From: Mangrovimonas yunxiaonensis
GTDB taxonomy: Bacteria; Bacteroidota; Bacteroidia; Flavobacteriales; Flavobacteriaceae
Reading direction: 5' to 3'
DNA: 64,000 bases
Assembly (NCBI RefSeq): GCF_000733475.1
Contig: NZ_JPFK01000005.1
Span: 186,001 to 250,000, forward strand
The notes under the pieces were generated by a model that was given only the letters and a program-made list of their open reading frames with translations, had not been told where the DNA came from and did not search any database. Of the stretch, positions 36,746 through 46,188 are shown piece by piece. Position numbers and translations under genes: made by a program. The stretch's first letter is position 1. The number at the start of each line of letters is the position of its first letter.

Positions 36746-38623
36746 TTATCGTCCCATATAAACTAAAAGCACCGAAATATCGCTTGGCGACACCCCACTA
36801 ATACGCGAGGCCTGAGATATGGTAACCGGTTGTATTTTGTTCAGTTTTTCGCGAGCTTCTAGACTCATGGATTTCAATTTTGAATAATCGAAATTAGGTG
36901 GAATTTTAATACCCTCTAACCGGTTTAGCTTATCGGCATTGTTTTTTTCCTTCTCGATATAACCCGAATATTTTACTTGAATTTCGGCTTGTTCAATAAC
37001 TTCATGATCTAAATTGTGATCCTGTATGTAGCTTTCTACAGCCTCAAATTGGCGCATATCGTCTATGGTAATATTCGGTCTGGAAAAGATTTTAAACATC
37101 TTATCGGACTGCTTCATTACAGACGATGACTTAGCCTCTAAAACAGGATTAGCCTCTTCGGGCTTTACACTGGTTTCTTTAAAAAATGCAATCAGCGCAT
37201 CAGAATCTTGCTTCTTCTGCTCCATGCGTTTCATACGATTTTCTTTAGCCAAACCAATGTCGAACGCTTTTGGCGTTAGCCTAAAATCGGCATTATCTTG
37301 TCGTAATAAGGTTCTATATTCGGCCCTAGAGGTAAACATTCTATAAGGCTCCTCTGTACCTTTTGTGATTAAATCATCTATTAAAACCCCTATATAAGCC
37401 TCGCTCCTATTTAAGGTAAAAGGGTCCTTTTCCTGAACTTTTAAGGCTGCATTTATACCAGCCATTAAACCTTGCGACCCGGCCTCTTCGTACCCAGTGG
37501 TACCATTAATTTGCCCGGCAAAATAAAGCCCATTTACTAATTTGGTTTCTAGGGTGTGTTTAAGTTGTGTTGGCGGGAAATAATCGTATTCTATGGCGTA
37601 TCCCGGACGGAAAAATTTCACATGCTCAAAGCCAGCTACAGAACTCAAAGCTTTAAATTGCACATCTTCGGGAAGCGATGTTGAAAACCCATTTACATAC
37701 ACTTCTACCGTATTCCAACCTTCTGGCTCGACAAATAACTGGTGCCTATCCTTATCTGCAAACCGATTAATTTTATCTTCTATAGAAGGGCAATATCTTG
37801 GCCCTGTACTTTTAATACGCCCATTAAACATCGGCGACCTATCGAACCCATCGCGCAGTAAATCGTGCACCTCCGGACTGGTATAAGTCATGTAGCAAGA
37901 GCGTTGTTTGCTTAGTGGTTTGGTAACATCTAAATACGAAAACTTCTCTGGATTCTCGTCTCCTGGCTGCTCTACCATTTTCGAATAATCCAACGAACGG
38001 CCATCAACCCTTGGCGGGGTTCCCGTTTTCATTCGGCCTGAATCGAAGCCCAAATCAACCAACTGTTCGGTAATTCCTGTGGCGGCTTTTTCACCAGCTC
38101 TACCACCACCAAAATTCTTATCACCAATATGAATTAGGCCATTTAAAAATGTCCCATTGGTAAGCACAACTGTTTTGGATTTAATCTCGAGTCCTAAAGA
38201 TGTTTTTACACCAACTACCTGATCGCCTTCTATTAAAATTCCAGAAACCATCTCTTGGTAAAAATCCAGATTTGGGGTTTGCTCCAGCATGTTTCGCCAA
38301 GTCTCGGCAAATCGCATCCGATCACTTTGCACACGTGGACTCCACATGGCGGGCCCTTTAGATTTATTTAGCATTTTAAACTGTATGGCCGTTTGGTCAC
38401 TTACAATCCCGCTATAACCGCCCAAAGCATCAATTTCTCTAACAATTTGCCCTTTTGCAATGCCACCCATAGCGGGGTTGCAAGACATCTGGGCAATGTT
38501 TTGCAAATTCATGGTCACCAACAAGGTTTTCGCTCCCATATTAGCGGCGGCGGCGGCGGCTTCGCTACCGGCATGACCGGCACCAACTACAATAACATCA
38601 TATGTATCTCTAAACAAACTCAT
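36746..38623 (-). CDS. mnmG: tRNA uridine-5-carboxymethylaminomethyl modification enzyme, FAD subunit
   Basis: A 625-residue FAD- and NADH-dependent enzyme (GidA) that, with MnmE, modifies the wobble uridine of several tRNAs. The FAD-binding start is [21 protein letters not shown], followed by [47 protein letters not shown] and [14 protein letters not shown]. Length is normal. A well-formed promoter lies upstream, and a perfect parS sequence sits in its leader two bases before the ATG. mnmG is often found near parAB and the replication origin. Confidence 0.98.
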   Translation of the reverse strand: MSLFRDTYDVIVVGAGHAGSEAAAAAANMGAKTLLVTMNLQNIAQMSCNPAMGGIAKGQIVREIDALGGYSGIVSDQTAIQFKMLNKSKGPAMWSPRVQSDRMRFAETWRNMLEQTPNLDFYQEMVSGILIEGDQVVGVKTSLGLEIKSKTVVLTNGTFLNGLIHIGDKNFGGGRAGEKAATGITEQLVDLGFDSGRMKTGTPPRVDGRSLDYSKMVEQPGDENPEKFSYLDVTKPLSKQRSCYMTYTSPEVHDLLRDGFDRSPMFNGRIKSTGPRYCPSIEDKINRFADKDRHQLFVEPEGWNTVEVYVNGFSTSLPEDVQFKALSSVAGFEHVKFFRPGYAIEYDYFPPTQLKHTLETKLVNGLYFAGQINGTTGYEEAGSQGLMAGINAALKVQEKDPFTLNRSEAYIGVLIDDLITKGTEEPYRMFTSRAEYRTLLRQDNADFRLTPKAFDIGLAKENRMKRMEQKKQDSDALIAFFKETSVKPEEANPVLEAKSSSVMKQSDKMFKIFSRPNITIDDMRQFEAVESYIQDHNLDHEVIEQAEIQVKYSGYIEKEKNNADKLNRLEGIKIPPNFDYSKLKSMSLEAREKLNKIQPVTISQASRISGVSPSDISVLLVYMGR

Positions 38624-38625
38624 AG

Positions 38626-38641
38626 TGTTCCACGTGAAACA
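38626..38641. promoter_or_regulatory. Perfect parS centromere site (ParB binding) in the mnmG leader
   Basis: TGTTCCACGTGAAACA matches the widely conserved bacterial parS consensus TGTTNCACGTGAAACA at all defined positions. It lies two bases upstream of the mnmG ATG and downstream of the mnmG promoter, so bound ParB could also affect mnmG transcription. The parA and parB genes are not in the window. Confidence 0.85.
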
Positions 38642-38670
38642 ATTTGGATTATACTTAAATTTTTAGCGTG

Positions 38671-38699
38671 CAAATATACGTTGATTTATTGAGAATCAA
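38671..38699 (-). promoter_or_regulatory. mnmG promoter with -33 and -7 elements
   Basis: On the minus strand, TTG (38697-38699) is followed after 18 bases by TATATTTG (38671-38678), matching both Bacteroidota promoter elements with sensible spacing. Transcription should start near 38664, placing parS in the untranslated leader. Confidence 0.72.
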
Positions 38700-39105
38700 C
38701 AAGTAGCTTAATATAGGCTTCCTCCTTAGCACGCATGGTTTTCTTTTCGTCATCGGTTTTGTCCTTATAACCACAATAGTGTAATATGCCATGAACCATA
38801 ACCCGCGACAGCTCTTCATTGAAATCAACAATAAACTCTGAAGCGTTTTCAGCTACTCGCTCTACAGAGATATACACATCTCCGTGTAGTTCTTTTCCTA
38901 CTGTATAGTCAAAGCTAATGATATCGGTAAGGGTATCGTGATTTAAGAATTCAACGTTGATTTTATGCAGGTCGTCATCGTTACAAAAAATGTAATTGAT
39001 CTCACCTTCCCTAAAATTCTCGCTGGCTATAACCTGTGATATCCACTTGGCATAAACCGCCTCGTCCGACAACACAAAATCGGTTTCGTAATTAAACGTT
39101 ATCAT
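38686..39105 (-). CDS. ybeY: Endoribonuclease YbeY (16S rRNA maturation)
   Basis: A 139-residue metal-dependent ribonuclease for 16S rRNA 3'-end maturation and ribosome quality control. The metal motif is VHGILHYCGYKDKT. The first two histidines are in place, but the third ligand position is Asp (HGxLHxxxxxD) instead of the histidine of the E. coli enzyme; the same change is common in Bacteroidota. Upstream, LNHDTLTDIISFDY matches the family. The start overlaps the DUF4175 stop by four bases, so the two are probably coupled. The mnmG promoter lies inside and just past its 3' end. Confidence 0.95.
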   Translation of the reverse strand: MITFNYETDFVLSDEAVYAKWISQVIASENFREGEINYIFCNDDDLHKINVEFLNHDTLTDIISFDYTVGKELHGDVYISVERVAENASEFIVDFNEELSRVMVHGILHYCGYKDKTDDEKKTMRAKEEAYIKLLVDSQ

Positions 39106-42100
39106 TCTGTAGTATTAAAATAAGCTTTGACTTTCTTGTTGTAAATAGGTTGCAAAGGTAAGGCTTGGCGGTTTAAAATTTCGTTGGTATTGAAAAATTC
39201 CTTAACCGAAGGCAAGGTATTGTGGGTGCTGTTATTAAACTGTTTTTGGTTGGTTTCAGATTCCCGCTTGGTATCTTGTTCTTGCTGAAACGTGGCATTT
39301 TCCATCTGTAATAAACGGTGTTTTAACTGCAGCATTTTTTGAAGGGTTTGGTTGGAGAAACCTTTGTTTAACAAATCTTGTTCGACGTCTTCCATTTGTT
39401 TTAACAGCTGATCGGCTTGACCATCTAGCCCTTGTTGTTTCAGCTTATCTTCCAATGCCCGACGCAATTCTTGCTGCTGCTGGTAAATCTTGAATATATC
39501 GCCATAAGCATCTTCTTGCTGCTGGCCTTCGTTCCCTTCGCTATTAGATTGCCCTTGTTCGCCTGGTTTATTACCCTTTTCATTGCCTTGACTCTCGTTC
39601 CCCTCTTGGCCCTGTTGGCCTTCTTGGCCTTCTCCCTGCTGTTGTTTTCCTTGTTCGCCCTGCTTTTTTAAACCCTCCTGCATTTGTTTGTTCAGCTCTT
39701 CCTGACTCATGATAATGTCTGGAAGCTGCATGTCCATACCTTGGCCGCTTTGCCCCTGTCCACTCATTTGCATTTGCATGGCATTCATAATATTACTTAA
39801 AAAGTCGGCAAGGTTGTTGGCTGCAGTAATGGTATACTGTTGGTAAGATACGCCTTGGTAAATTCGGTTTTCAGACATCACATCCAAGGCCTTATCCATA
39901 TTAAAAAAGGCATCGGAAATCTCTTTGTTCACTTGTGTCGCAATTTTTGGTTGGCGTAACGACAGTGCGAATAAACTGTCGTCTATATGCGAAAAATGTT
40001 CTTTTAAAGTATGTTGCCGTTTCAGGTAATTGGCGTATTTATTATGGTTAACATCTATGGTTTTAAACTGTTTCATCAAGCGCTCTTGATCGAAAGAAAA
40101 GAGCACGAGATTATCCAAAATTTGGCGCAACATCTCTAGGTCTTCCTGCATTTGCTCACTGCCACCAGCCATACTGCCCATAGACTGTTGCATTTGCTGG
40201 CTCATTTGTTTCATTTTTTGTCCAGCTTGCTTTTGCTTTTGTGACGCTTTTTTAGCTTGCTCCTTGGCTTGTTCTTGTGCGCCCGCATCTTGCTCCTTTT
40301 GCTGCTCTTTTAGTGCTTCTGAAGCTTCCTTTTGGTCTTGATTGATTTGCTCCTGACTGCGTTCGTTGTTGGGCAATTTCATCGGGTCGATTAAGGATTC
40401 GTTTTCCTTTTTAAGGGCGTCCATTTCCTTCTGGAAATCTTGGAACTTTCGGTTAAGACTATCTTGTTTGGTTTGCGATTGTTCATCCTTTTGTTCCTCG
40501 GAAAGCTGTAACTGTTCTTCTGCCATTTGCTCCAACTCCTGCTGCAATTTTTCCATTTTCTTGGTCACGTAATACTTTTTGGTTAGCTCTAAAAGTTGTT
40601 CCAAACTGCGCTTTTGATTCTTGTTTTGTTTGGCTAATTGCTCGAGCTTTTCGGTCAGGTTTTCCTTGTTTATCTTCTCCTGCATTTTTTGCAACTCCTC
40701 TAGCAGTTTTTCATTTTGTTCCAGTTCTTCTTCATTAGCTTTTAAACGGTCCTTTAAATCTTCTTTAAAGTCGTTTTTGGGGGCTTCTTCTTCAAACTGT
40801 TCCAGATTATTTTGTAGCTTTTTATTAAAGCTTTTCATCAGCTCCTCTTGCTGTTTTTGACGCTTTAAAAAGTTTTGCAATTGCCGTTTATCGTTAAAGT
40901 TTAAAGTGGCTTTTTCCTTTTGTGACTTGGCTATACGCTCTAAATTCTTATCGTTGGCATCTAATTTTTCTAAGGATTTGTCTAGTTGCTTAATTGTTTC
41001 ACCTTGCTGATCCAGCTGTTGGTTTTGTAACTCATCGGCTGCTAACTTTCTATAAGTAAACACATTGCTTTTTGTGTTTTTATTAGCTATAAAAGCATCA
41101 TTATCAAACACTTGAAAAAACAACTCGTAACTAACACCGTCTTTTAGTGGAAGCTGGTTGGGAAAAATATGGGCAAACTCTGCAATGTTACTTTTAGAAA
41201 TGGTAATGGGCACCACCTGTTTGTCTGCCATGTCATCTACTGGGTAATACACCAATTGCAATTTTCTTAAGCCATAATCGTCGCTTACTTGGCCATAAAA
41301 GTACATGGTTTGCTGGTCTAGGCTATCTATGGCAGATCGGACTGAAATTTCAGGGTATTCGTCTGAAATTACATCGATAGAAAAACTTAAACTTTCATAA
41401 TCTTTTAATTGTTCGTTGCTGGTGGTAAGACTATAGGGCAAGTCCTTAAAAAGGTGCTTGGTGGTGGTAAAAGTGTTGCTCTCCTGATGAAAAAGGGTGG
41501 TATCCTGAGCAACCAGTAACACCTTATCGGTCGCTTGGGTTTGCAATTTCCAGGTGATTTTTGTGCCGCTAGGAACCACGGCGTTACCTGAGCTTTTAAT
41601 GGTTTCGTCACGCTTACCGGTATAAGACGGGTAGTCGAGTTGCATTTCAAAGTCGGTTACAACAGGTGCCTTAATCACCTGTAACGTATAGGTTTTAGAA
41701 CGCACATTACCTGAATATAGGGTAAACGACACATCGTTTGTAGGTTTGCTTATGGTGTACTCGAAGGTGCCTTCTGCAGTTTTATTAAAAAAATAATCGG
41801 CATCGTTAAAGGTAATTTGAGCCTGATCTGGCTGTACCTTCCCTGCTGTTTTTACCACCACTTTGTAATCGTTCCCTTCAACTACCTGTAACAAATCGTT
41901 CATCACAAAAAACTGAAATGGCGCCGGGGGCTCGTAGGCGGTTTTGTAATTTACTACCCGAGTGTAGCTGTCGTTAAACCAATCGATTTTTCCTGTAACA
42001 AACGAGAGTAAAATAATGAGTATAGGGATGGCGGCATATTTTAAGTACTTGGTATTTTTCTTAAAGTTGATAGCCAATTTAAACGGTATGGGCGAAAGCT

Positions 42101-42500
42101 CGGTAGATTTTTGCTCGATGCTCGCCAGCAACAGTTCCGATTGGTCCTTAGTTTGCTTTAATTGCAGGACATTAACCAACTTATCGTTAACCTCAGGAAA
42201 ATGCCTTCCAATTAATTTGGAAGCCGTAACCTCATCAATACCCTCTTTAAGCTTAAACAGCTTAGCCAAAGGCAGCAAAACAAACTTGATTAAAAGCCCA
42301 AGTTCAACCCCAACAAACAACCAAAATAAGATGGTTCTAGCTGTGGGATTAAGCCATAGCACGTATTCGATGAAGAGCGTGAACAAAAAATACAACAGCC
42401 CGATGGTAAAAAACAAAATGGTGCCTTTAAGCAACTCGTTTAAATAATACCTCCTAATAAACTGCTGTAATTTAGCTTGTATGTTATTAAAACTATTCAC
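39102..42500 (-). CDS. DUF4175 family large membrane protein
   Basis: A 1132-residue protein. Three hydrophobic segments near the N-terminus (about residues 20-50, 57-85 and 150-170) anchor it. A beta-rich region follows (about 185-490), then a very long coiled coil rich in E, K, L and Q (about 500-790), a conserved helical stretch, and a low-complexity Q/G/E/N-rich segment (about 945-1015) before the C-terminus. This matches DUF4175, a Bacteroidota family of unknown function. The start is a GTG (42498-42500), preceded by its own -7 box; no earlier ATG is in frame near it. It is coupled to ybeY by a four-base overlap. An envelope role is inferred from topology only. Confidence 0.85.
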   Translation of the reverse strand: MNSFNNIQAKLQQFIRRYYLNELLKGTILFFTIGLLYFLFTLFIEYVLWLNPTARTILFWLFVGVELGLLIKFVLLPLAKLFKLKEGIDEVTASKLIGRHFPEVNDKLVNVLQLKQTKDQSELLLASIEQKSTELSPIPFKLAINFKKNTKYLKYAAIPILIILLSFVTGKIDWFNDSYTRVVNYKTAYEPPAPFQFFVMNDLLQVVEGNDYKVVVKTAGKVQPDQAQITFNDADYFFNKTAEGTFEYTISKPTNDVSFTLYSGNVRSKTYTLQVIKAPVVTDFEMQLDYPSYTGKRDETIKSSGNAVVPSGTKITWKLQTQATDKVLLVAQDTTLFHQESNTFTTTKHLFKDLPYSLTTSNEQLKDYESLSFSIDVISDEYPEISVRSAIDSLDQQTMYFYGQVSDDYGLRKLQLVYYPVDDMADKQVVPITISKSNIAEFAHIFPNQLPLKDGVSYELFFQVFDNDAFIANKNTKSNVFTYRKLAADELQNQQLDQQGETIKQLDKSLEKLDANDKNLERIAKSQKEKATLNFNDKRQLQNFLKRQKQQEELMKSFNKKLQNNLEQFEEEAPKNDFKEDLKDRLKANEEELEQNEKLLEELQKMQEKINKENLTEKLEQLAKQNKNQKRSLEQLLELTKKYYVTKKMEKLQQELEQMAEEQLQLSEEQKDEQSQTKQDSLNRKFQDFQKEMDALKKENESLIDPMKLPNNERSQEQINQDQKEASEALKEQQKEQDAGAQEQAKEQAKKASQKQKQAGQKMKQMSQQMQQSMGSMAGGSEQMQEDLEMLRQILDNLVLFSFDQERLMKQFKTIDVNHNKYANYLKRQHTLKEHFSHIDDSLFALSLRQPKIATQVNKEISDAFFNMDKALDVMSENRIYQGVSYQQYTITAANNLADFLSNIMNAMQMQMSGQGQSGQGMDMQLPDIIMSQEELNKQMQEGLKKQGEQGKQQQGEGQEGQQGQEGNESQGNEKGNKPGEQGQSNSEGNEGQQQEDAYGDIFKIYQQQQELRRALEDKLKQQGLDGQADQLLKQMEDVEQDLLNKGFSNQTLQKMLQLKHRLLQMENATFQQEQDTKRESETNQKQFNNSTHNTLPSVKEFFNTNEILNRQALPLQPIYNKKVKAYFNTTE

Positions 42501-42536
42501 CCTAATCCCCTATTTTTCTGTAAACATACTAAACTA

Positions 42537-42544
42537 CAAATTTA
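42537..42544 (-). promoter_or_regulatory. -7 promoter element for the DUF4175-ybeY operon
   Basis: TAAATTTG on the minus strand matches TAnnTTTG, 36 bases before the GTG start. Confidence 0.6.
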
Positions 42545-42577
42545 TTTTTCAAAGTCTTTATAATAATGTGTTAATTG

Positions 42578-42585
42578 TATCTTTG
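42578..42585 (+). promoter_or_regulatory. -7 promoter element for gltX
   Basis: TATCTTTG matches TAnnTTTG exactly, 17 bases before the gltX ATG. Confidence 0.68.
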
Positions 42586-42602
42586 CACAAAACCTGAAAA
42601 AA

Positions 42603-44117
42603 ATGGAAAATGTTCGCGTGCGATTTGCACCAAGTCCTACCGGACCTCTACATATTGGTGGTGTAAGGACTGCCCTATTCAACTATTTATTTGCCAAAAA
42701 ACACGGGGGTACGTTTGTGCTTCGAATAGAAGACACCGACCAAAACCGCTATGTTGAAGGCGCCGAAAACTATATTGTAGAAGCGTTAAAATGGTGTGGA
42801 ATTCCTTTTGATGAAGGCCCGGGAAAAAACGAAACCTACGGCCCGTACAGGCAAAGTGAACGCAAGCATTTATACAAAGCCTATGCCGATAGATTGGTTG
42901 CCGAAGGCAAAGCCTACTATGCATTCGATACAGCCGAAGAGCTTGATTTTCATCGAAAAGACCACGAGCAAAAAGGCAAAACTTTCATTTACAACTGGCA
43001 CAACAGGCTTAAGCTTAAAAATGCATTAGCCTTATCGGCCGAAGAGGTAGAAGCTAAATTAGCCGCCGGCCAAGACTATGTGATTCGTTTTAAGTCGCCA
43101 CAAGATGAAACCTTGCATTTAGAAGATATCATTCGCGGAAACATTAAAATAGATACCAATACCCTAGACGATAAGGTATTGTTTAAAGCCGATGGCATGC
43201 CAACCTACCATTTGGCCAATATTGTAGACGACCATTTAATGGAAATCACCCATGTTATTCGCGGCGAAGAATGGCTGCCCTCTTTGGCGCTTCATGTGCA
43301 ATTATACGAAGCCTTTGGTTGGGAAGCCCCAAAATTTGCCCATTTGCCCTTAATTTTAAAGCCCACAGGAAAAGGCAAACTAAGCAAACGCGATGGCGAT
43401 AAATTAGGGTTTCCGGTGTTTCCGTTGGCTTGGAAAGATGAAAAAACAGGCGATGTTTCTAGAGGATACCGCGAAGATGGTTATTTTCCAGAGGCCGTTG
43501 TAAACTTTTTGGCTTTTTTAGGATGGAATCCAGGAACCGAACAGGAACTGTTTTCGTTAGACGCCCTTGTAGCAGCTTTCGATTTGGCTAAGGTAAACAA
43601 GGCCGGAGCACGTTTTGATCCCGATAAAACCAAGTGGTTTAACCACCACTACATGCAAGAACAACCCAACCACCTTTTGGCCGAACAATTTAAAATAGCC
43701 TATGCCGATAAGTTAAATGCTATCGACACGGCTTATATTGAATTGGTTATCGCCCTTATAAAAGAGCGTGCTACCTTTGTTTATGACTTTTGGGATTTAG
43801 GGCATTTCTTCTTCGAAACACCTACCGAATTGGATGAAAAAGCTGTTAAAAAAGCCTGGAAAGAAGACACCGAAGACCTGATGAAAGAACTGGTTCTTGT
43901 TATCGAATCGGTTGATGTATTTACGGTAGAAAACATGCAGCAAATTATAAAAGGCTGGATTACCAACAACAACATTGGCTTTGGTAAGGTTATGATGCCT
44001 TTGCGCTTAGCTTTGGTTGGTGCGTTACAAGGTCCAGATGTTTTTGAAATTATGTTTTTAATTGGTAAAAACGAAAGCATTCAACGCATAGAAAACCTAA
44101 TACACACTTTACAATAA
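42603..44117 (+). CDS. gltX: Glutamate--tRNA ligase
   Basis: A 504-residue class I aminoacyl-tRNA synthetase. The HIGH-type motif is in FAPSPTGPLHIGGVRTALFN (residues 8-27). The KMSKS-type loop is GKGKLSKRDGDKLGFPVFPL, and the C-terminal helical anticodon-binding domain is complete. The KLGFPVFPLAWKDEKTGDVSRGYREDGYFPEAVVNFLAFLGWNP segment is usual for Bacteroidota GltX. It is divergent from the DUF4175-ybeY operon, has its own promoter and ends in a strong terminator. Confidence 0.98.
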   Translation: MENVRVRFAPSPTGPLHIGGVRTALFNYLFAKKHGGTFVLRIEDTDQNRYVEGAENYIVEALKWCGIPFDEGPGKNETYGPYRQSERKHLYKAYADRLVAEGKAYYAFDTAEELDFHRKDHEQKGKTFIYNWHNRLKLKNALALSAEEVEAKLAAGQDYVIRFKSPQDETLHLEDIIRGNIKIDTNTLDDKVLFKADGMPTYHLANIVDDHLMEITHVIRGEEWLPSLALHVQLYEAFGWEAPKFAHLPLILKPTGKGKLSKRDGDKLGFPVFPLAWKDEKTGDVSRGYREDGYFPEAVVNFLAFLGWNPGTEQELFSLDALVAAFDLAKVNKAGARFDPDKTKWFNHHYMQEQPNHLLAEQFKIAYADKLNAIDTAYIELVIALIKERATFVYDFWDLGHFFFETPTELDEKAVKKAWKEDTEDLMKELVLVIESVDVFTVENMQQIIKGWITNNNIGFGKVMMPLRLALVGALQGPDVFEIMFLIGKNESIQRIENLIHTLQ

Positions 44118-44120
44118 CCA

Positions 44121-44152
44121 AAAAAAGGCGGATGTTACCATCCGCCTTTTTT
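44121..44152. terminator. Bidirectional terminator between gltX and the outer-membrane protein gene
   Basis: An eight-base perfect stem GGCGGATG/CATCCGCC (44127-44134 and 44139-44146) with a four-base loop, flanked by A6 and T6. It serves both converging genes. Confidence 0.92.
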
Positions 44153-44169
44153 ATGTTTTTATTTCCTTT

Positions 44170-44859
44170 TTAAAAGGTTATCATGGCCGTAAAAGCCAAC
44201 ATGGATTGGTTTCCTTTTATCTTTTTGTCGTTGCCCGTTACATCCAGATCATCGGCTTTATCTAATTTTGCCAACATGTTGGTAAACCCGTAAATATACT
44301 GGGCCTTTAACCTAAAATGACTAAAGCCTGCCGATAGGCCTACAGCACCATCAACGTTAAATTTGCTAATCCCCGAAATGTCCTTGGCCAGCAGATTATC
44401 GTAATTGGCCACAACAAAATTTTCGTATTGGTCGTCTTCTAGCTCCAGTTCGCCATTGTACTGCAGCATGGGGCCAACATCGATTGTAACAAAGCTTTTA
44501 ACCAATTTTATGTGCATGAGCAAAGCTATTTGTGCGGAAAAGACTTTATAATCTAAAAACTGCGATTGCATGGGCAAGGTTGCTTGTCTTGAGGCAATAC
44601 CCACCTTATTTTCTGCCAATTGAATGGTGTAGCTTATGTTGTACCATTTATGAGGAATATCGACCGTTGCCGAGGCGCCCACCATCCAACCATTGCCGGG
44701 TTGGGTTTCAAAATTATCGGTTAAAATATCGTATTGTGTTAAACCTCCGTAAAGGCCAAACCCATTTTTTATGGCATATCGCTTGTGTTGAGCATAAAAT
44801 GTTGTAACAAACCCTATACAAAAGACTACTAATAAAATAAAATGCTTGTTTTGTTTCAT
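44170..44859 (-). CDS. Outer-membrane beta-barrel protein
   Basis: A 229-residue exported protein. A signal peptide (about residues 1-24, ending FYAQ) is followed by alternating hydrophobic and polar strands such as YNISYTIQLAENKVG, GAVGLSAGFSHFRLKAQYIYGFTN and a C-terminal strand ending in aromatic F (SMLAFTAMITF). This fits the porin-like outer-membrane beta-barrel family common in Bacteroidota. No specific function can be read. It has its own promoter 18 bases upstream and shares a terminator with gltX. Confidence 0.78.
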   Translation of the reverse strand: MKQNKHFILLVVFCIGFVTTFYAQHKRYAIKNGFGLYGGLTQYDILTDNFETQPGNGWMVGASATVDIPHKWYNISYTIQLAENKVGIASRQATLPMQSQFLDYKVFSAQIALLMHIKLVKSFVTIDVGPMLQYNGELELEDDQYENFVVANYDNLLAKDISGISKFNVDGAVGLSAGFSHFRLKAQYIYGFTNMLAKLDKADDLDVTGNDKKIKGNQSMLAFTAMITF

Positions 44860-44876
44860 GGCATACGTAATTGAAA

Positions 44877-44884
44877 CAAATATA
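44877..44884 (-). promoter_or_regulatory. -7 promoter element for the outer-membrane barrel gene
   Basis: TATATTTG on the minus strand matches TAnnTTTG, 17 bases before the ATG at 44859. Confidence 0.65.
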
Positions 44885-44928
44885 GCTTAAATTAGTAAAC
44901 TTATAATCTAACCTTAAAAATCGCTGTT

Positions 44929-45861
44929 ATGGGCCAATTTATCTTTATTCCTTTAATCTTTTTCGGATTTATTATTTTAATTTCTTCCTTTTTCATTGTA
45001 AAACAGCAATCTGCTGCCATTATAGAGCGCTTTGGTAAGTTTCAAAGCATTCGCCATTCGGGACTTCAAATGAAAATTCCTTTAATCGATCGCGTATCGG
45101 GGCGCTTAAGCTTAAAAATCCAGCAGTTGGATGTTATTGTAGAAACCAAAACATTAGACGATGTATTTGTGCGCTTAAAAGTATCGGTACAATATGTGGT
45201 TATAAAAGAAAAGGTATACGATGCCTTTTATAAATTAGACTATCCGCACGACCAAATTACCAGTTACGTTTTTGATGTGGTTCGTGCCGAGGTCCCTAAA
45301 ATGAAACTGGACGATGTGTTTGTAAAAAAAGACGACATTGCCATTGCCGTAAAATCGGAATTGAACGATGCCATGCTGGATTATGGTTTTGATATTATAA
45401 AAACCCTGGTTACCGATATTGATCCGGATGCTCAGGTAAAATCTGCCATGAACCGTATTAATGCCTCTGAGCGCGAAAAAATTGCCGCTCAATACGAAGG
45501 GGATGCCGCCCGTATTTTAATTGTTGAAAAAGCCAAGGCCGAAGCCGAAAGCAAACGCTTGCAAGGCCAGGGTATTGCCGACCAAAGACGTGAAATTGCA
45601 CGTGGTTTGGAAGAATCGGTAGAGGTATTAAACCGTGTGGGAATCAATTCTCAAGAAGCATCGGCCCTAATTGTTGTAACCCAGCATTACGATACATTAC
45701 AGTCGTTAGGAGAAGAAACCAACAGCAACTTAATTTTGCTTCCTAATGCCCCCCAAGCCGGCAGTAACATGCTTAACGATATGGTGGCTAGCTTTACGGC
45801 AAGTAACCAAATTGGGGAAGCCATGAAAGAAGCCAGAAACAAAAAGAGCGATACAAACTAA
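44929..45861 (+). CDS. SPFH/band-7 domain membrane protein (stomatin/QmcA-like)
   Basis: A 310-residue protein with one N-terminal membrane helix (about residues 3-24) followed by an SPFH/band-7 domain (RFGKFQSIRHSGLQMKIPLIDRV, then VDVIVETKTLDD-like strands) and a coiled-coil tail with AINASEREKIAAQYEGDAARI and KAKAEAESKRLQGQG. Such proteins form large ring or cage assemblies in the membrane and often regulate proteases or lipid microdomains. No NfeD partner is next to it. It stands alone and ends in a hairpin terminator. Confidence 0.93.
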   Translation: MGQFIFIPLIFFGFIILISSFFIVKQQSAAIIERFGKFQSIRHSGLQMKIPLIDRVSGRLSLKIQQLDVIVETKTLDDVFVRLKVSVQYVVIKEKVYDAFYKLDYPHDQITSYVFDVVRAEVPKMKLDDVFVKKDDIAIAVKSELNDAMLDYGFDIIKTLVTDIDPDAQVKSAMNRINASEREKIAAQYEGDAARILIVEKAKAEAESKRLQGQGIADQRREIARGLEESVEVLNRVGINSQEASALIVVTQHYDTLQSLGEETNSNLILLPNAPQAGSNMLNDMVASFTASNQIGEAMKEARNKKSDTN

Positions 45862-45866
45862 TCATA

Positions 45867-45897
45867 AAAAAATAGGGCCTTTAAGGGCCCTATTCTA
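45867..45897. terminator. Bidirectional terminator after the SPFH gene
   Basis: A nine-base stem AATAGGGCC/GGCCCTATT (45871-45879 and 45886-45894) with a T-rich flank on the right. It overlaps the stop codon of the small minus-strand gene that follows. Confidence 0.85.
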
Positions 45898-46096
45898 TTT
45901 GTCCTGCTTTAAACTTTTTTATTAAAACCTGCAAACTGGTTAAGTAATCTTCCAATACAGCATCGTCTATGTTAGGGTGTTCCATATTGGGTATGGTCAT
46001 AGGCGTTTCATCCAAGTACTTGTATAACTCTGGATAATTGGTTTCTATATCCCTAGTTAATTCGGATATGTTTTGCAAAAGCTCCTGTGTTTTCAT
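45890..46096 (-). CDS. Small conserved hypothetical protein
   Basis: A 68-residue acidic, soluble, mostly helical protein (MKTQELLQNISELTRDIETN at the start) with no signal peptide or membrane segment. The terminator overlapping its stop codon and the absence of an antisense gene suggest it is real. I do not recognise a family and assign no function. A near-match to the -7 box (TA, three bases, TTTG) lies about 25-35 bases upstream. Confidence 0.65.
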   Translation of the reverse strand: MKTQELLQNISELTRDIETNYPELYKYLDETPMTIPNMEHPNIDDAVLEDYLTSLQVLIKKFKAGQIE

Positions 46097-46188
46097 AACC
46101 CCTTGATTTTTACCTTAAAATACAAAAAATAAGCACGTTATAAAACCTTTACGGCACGAATATTTTTTGTGTCGCTTAAAACGTGTTG

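Noticed and set aside
38328-38341. CACGTG core inside mnmG
   Set aside because: Only the six-base core matches; the flanks do not fit parS.
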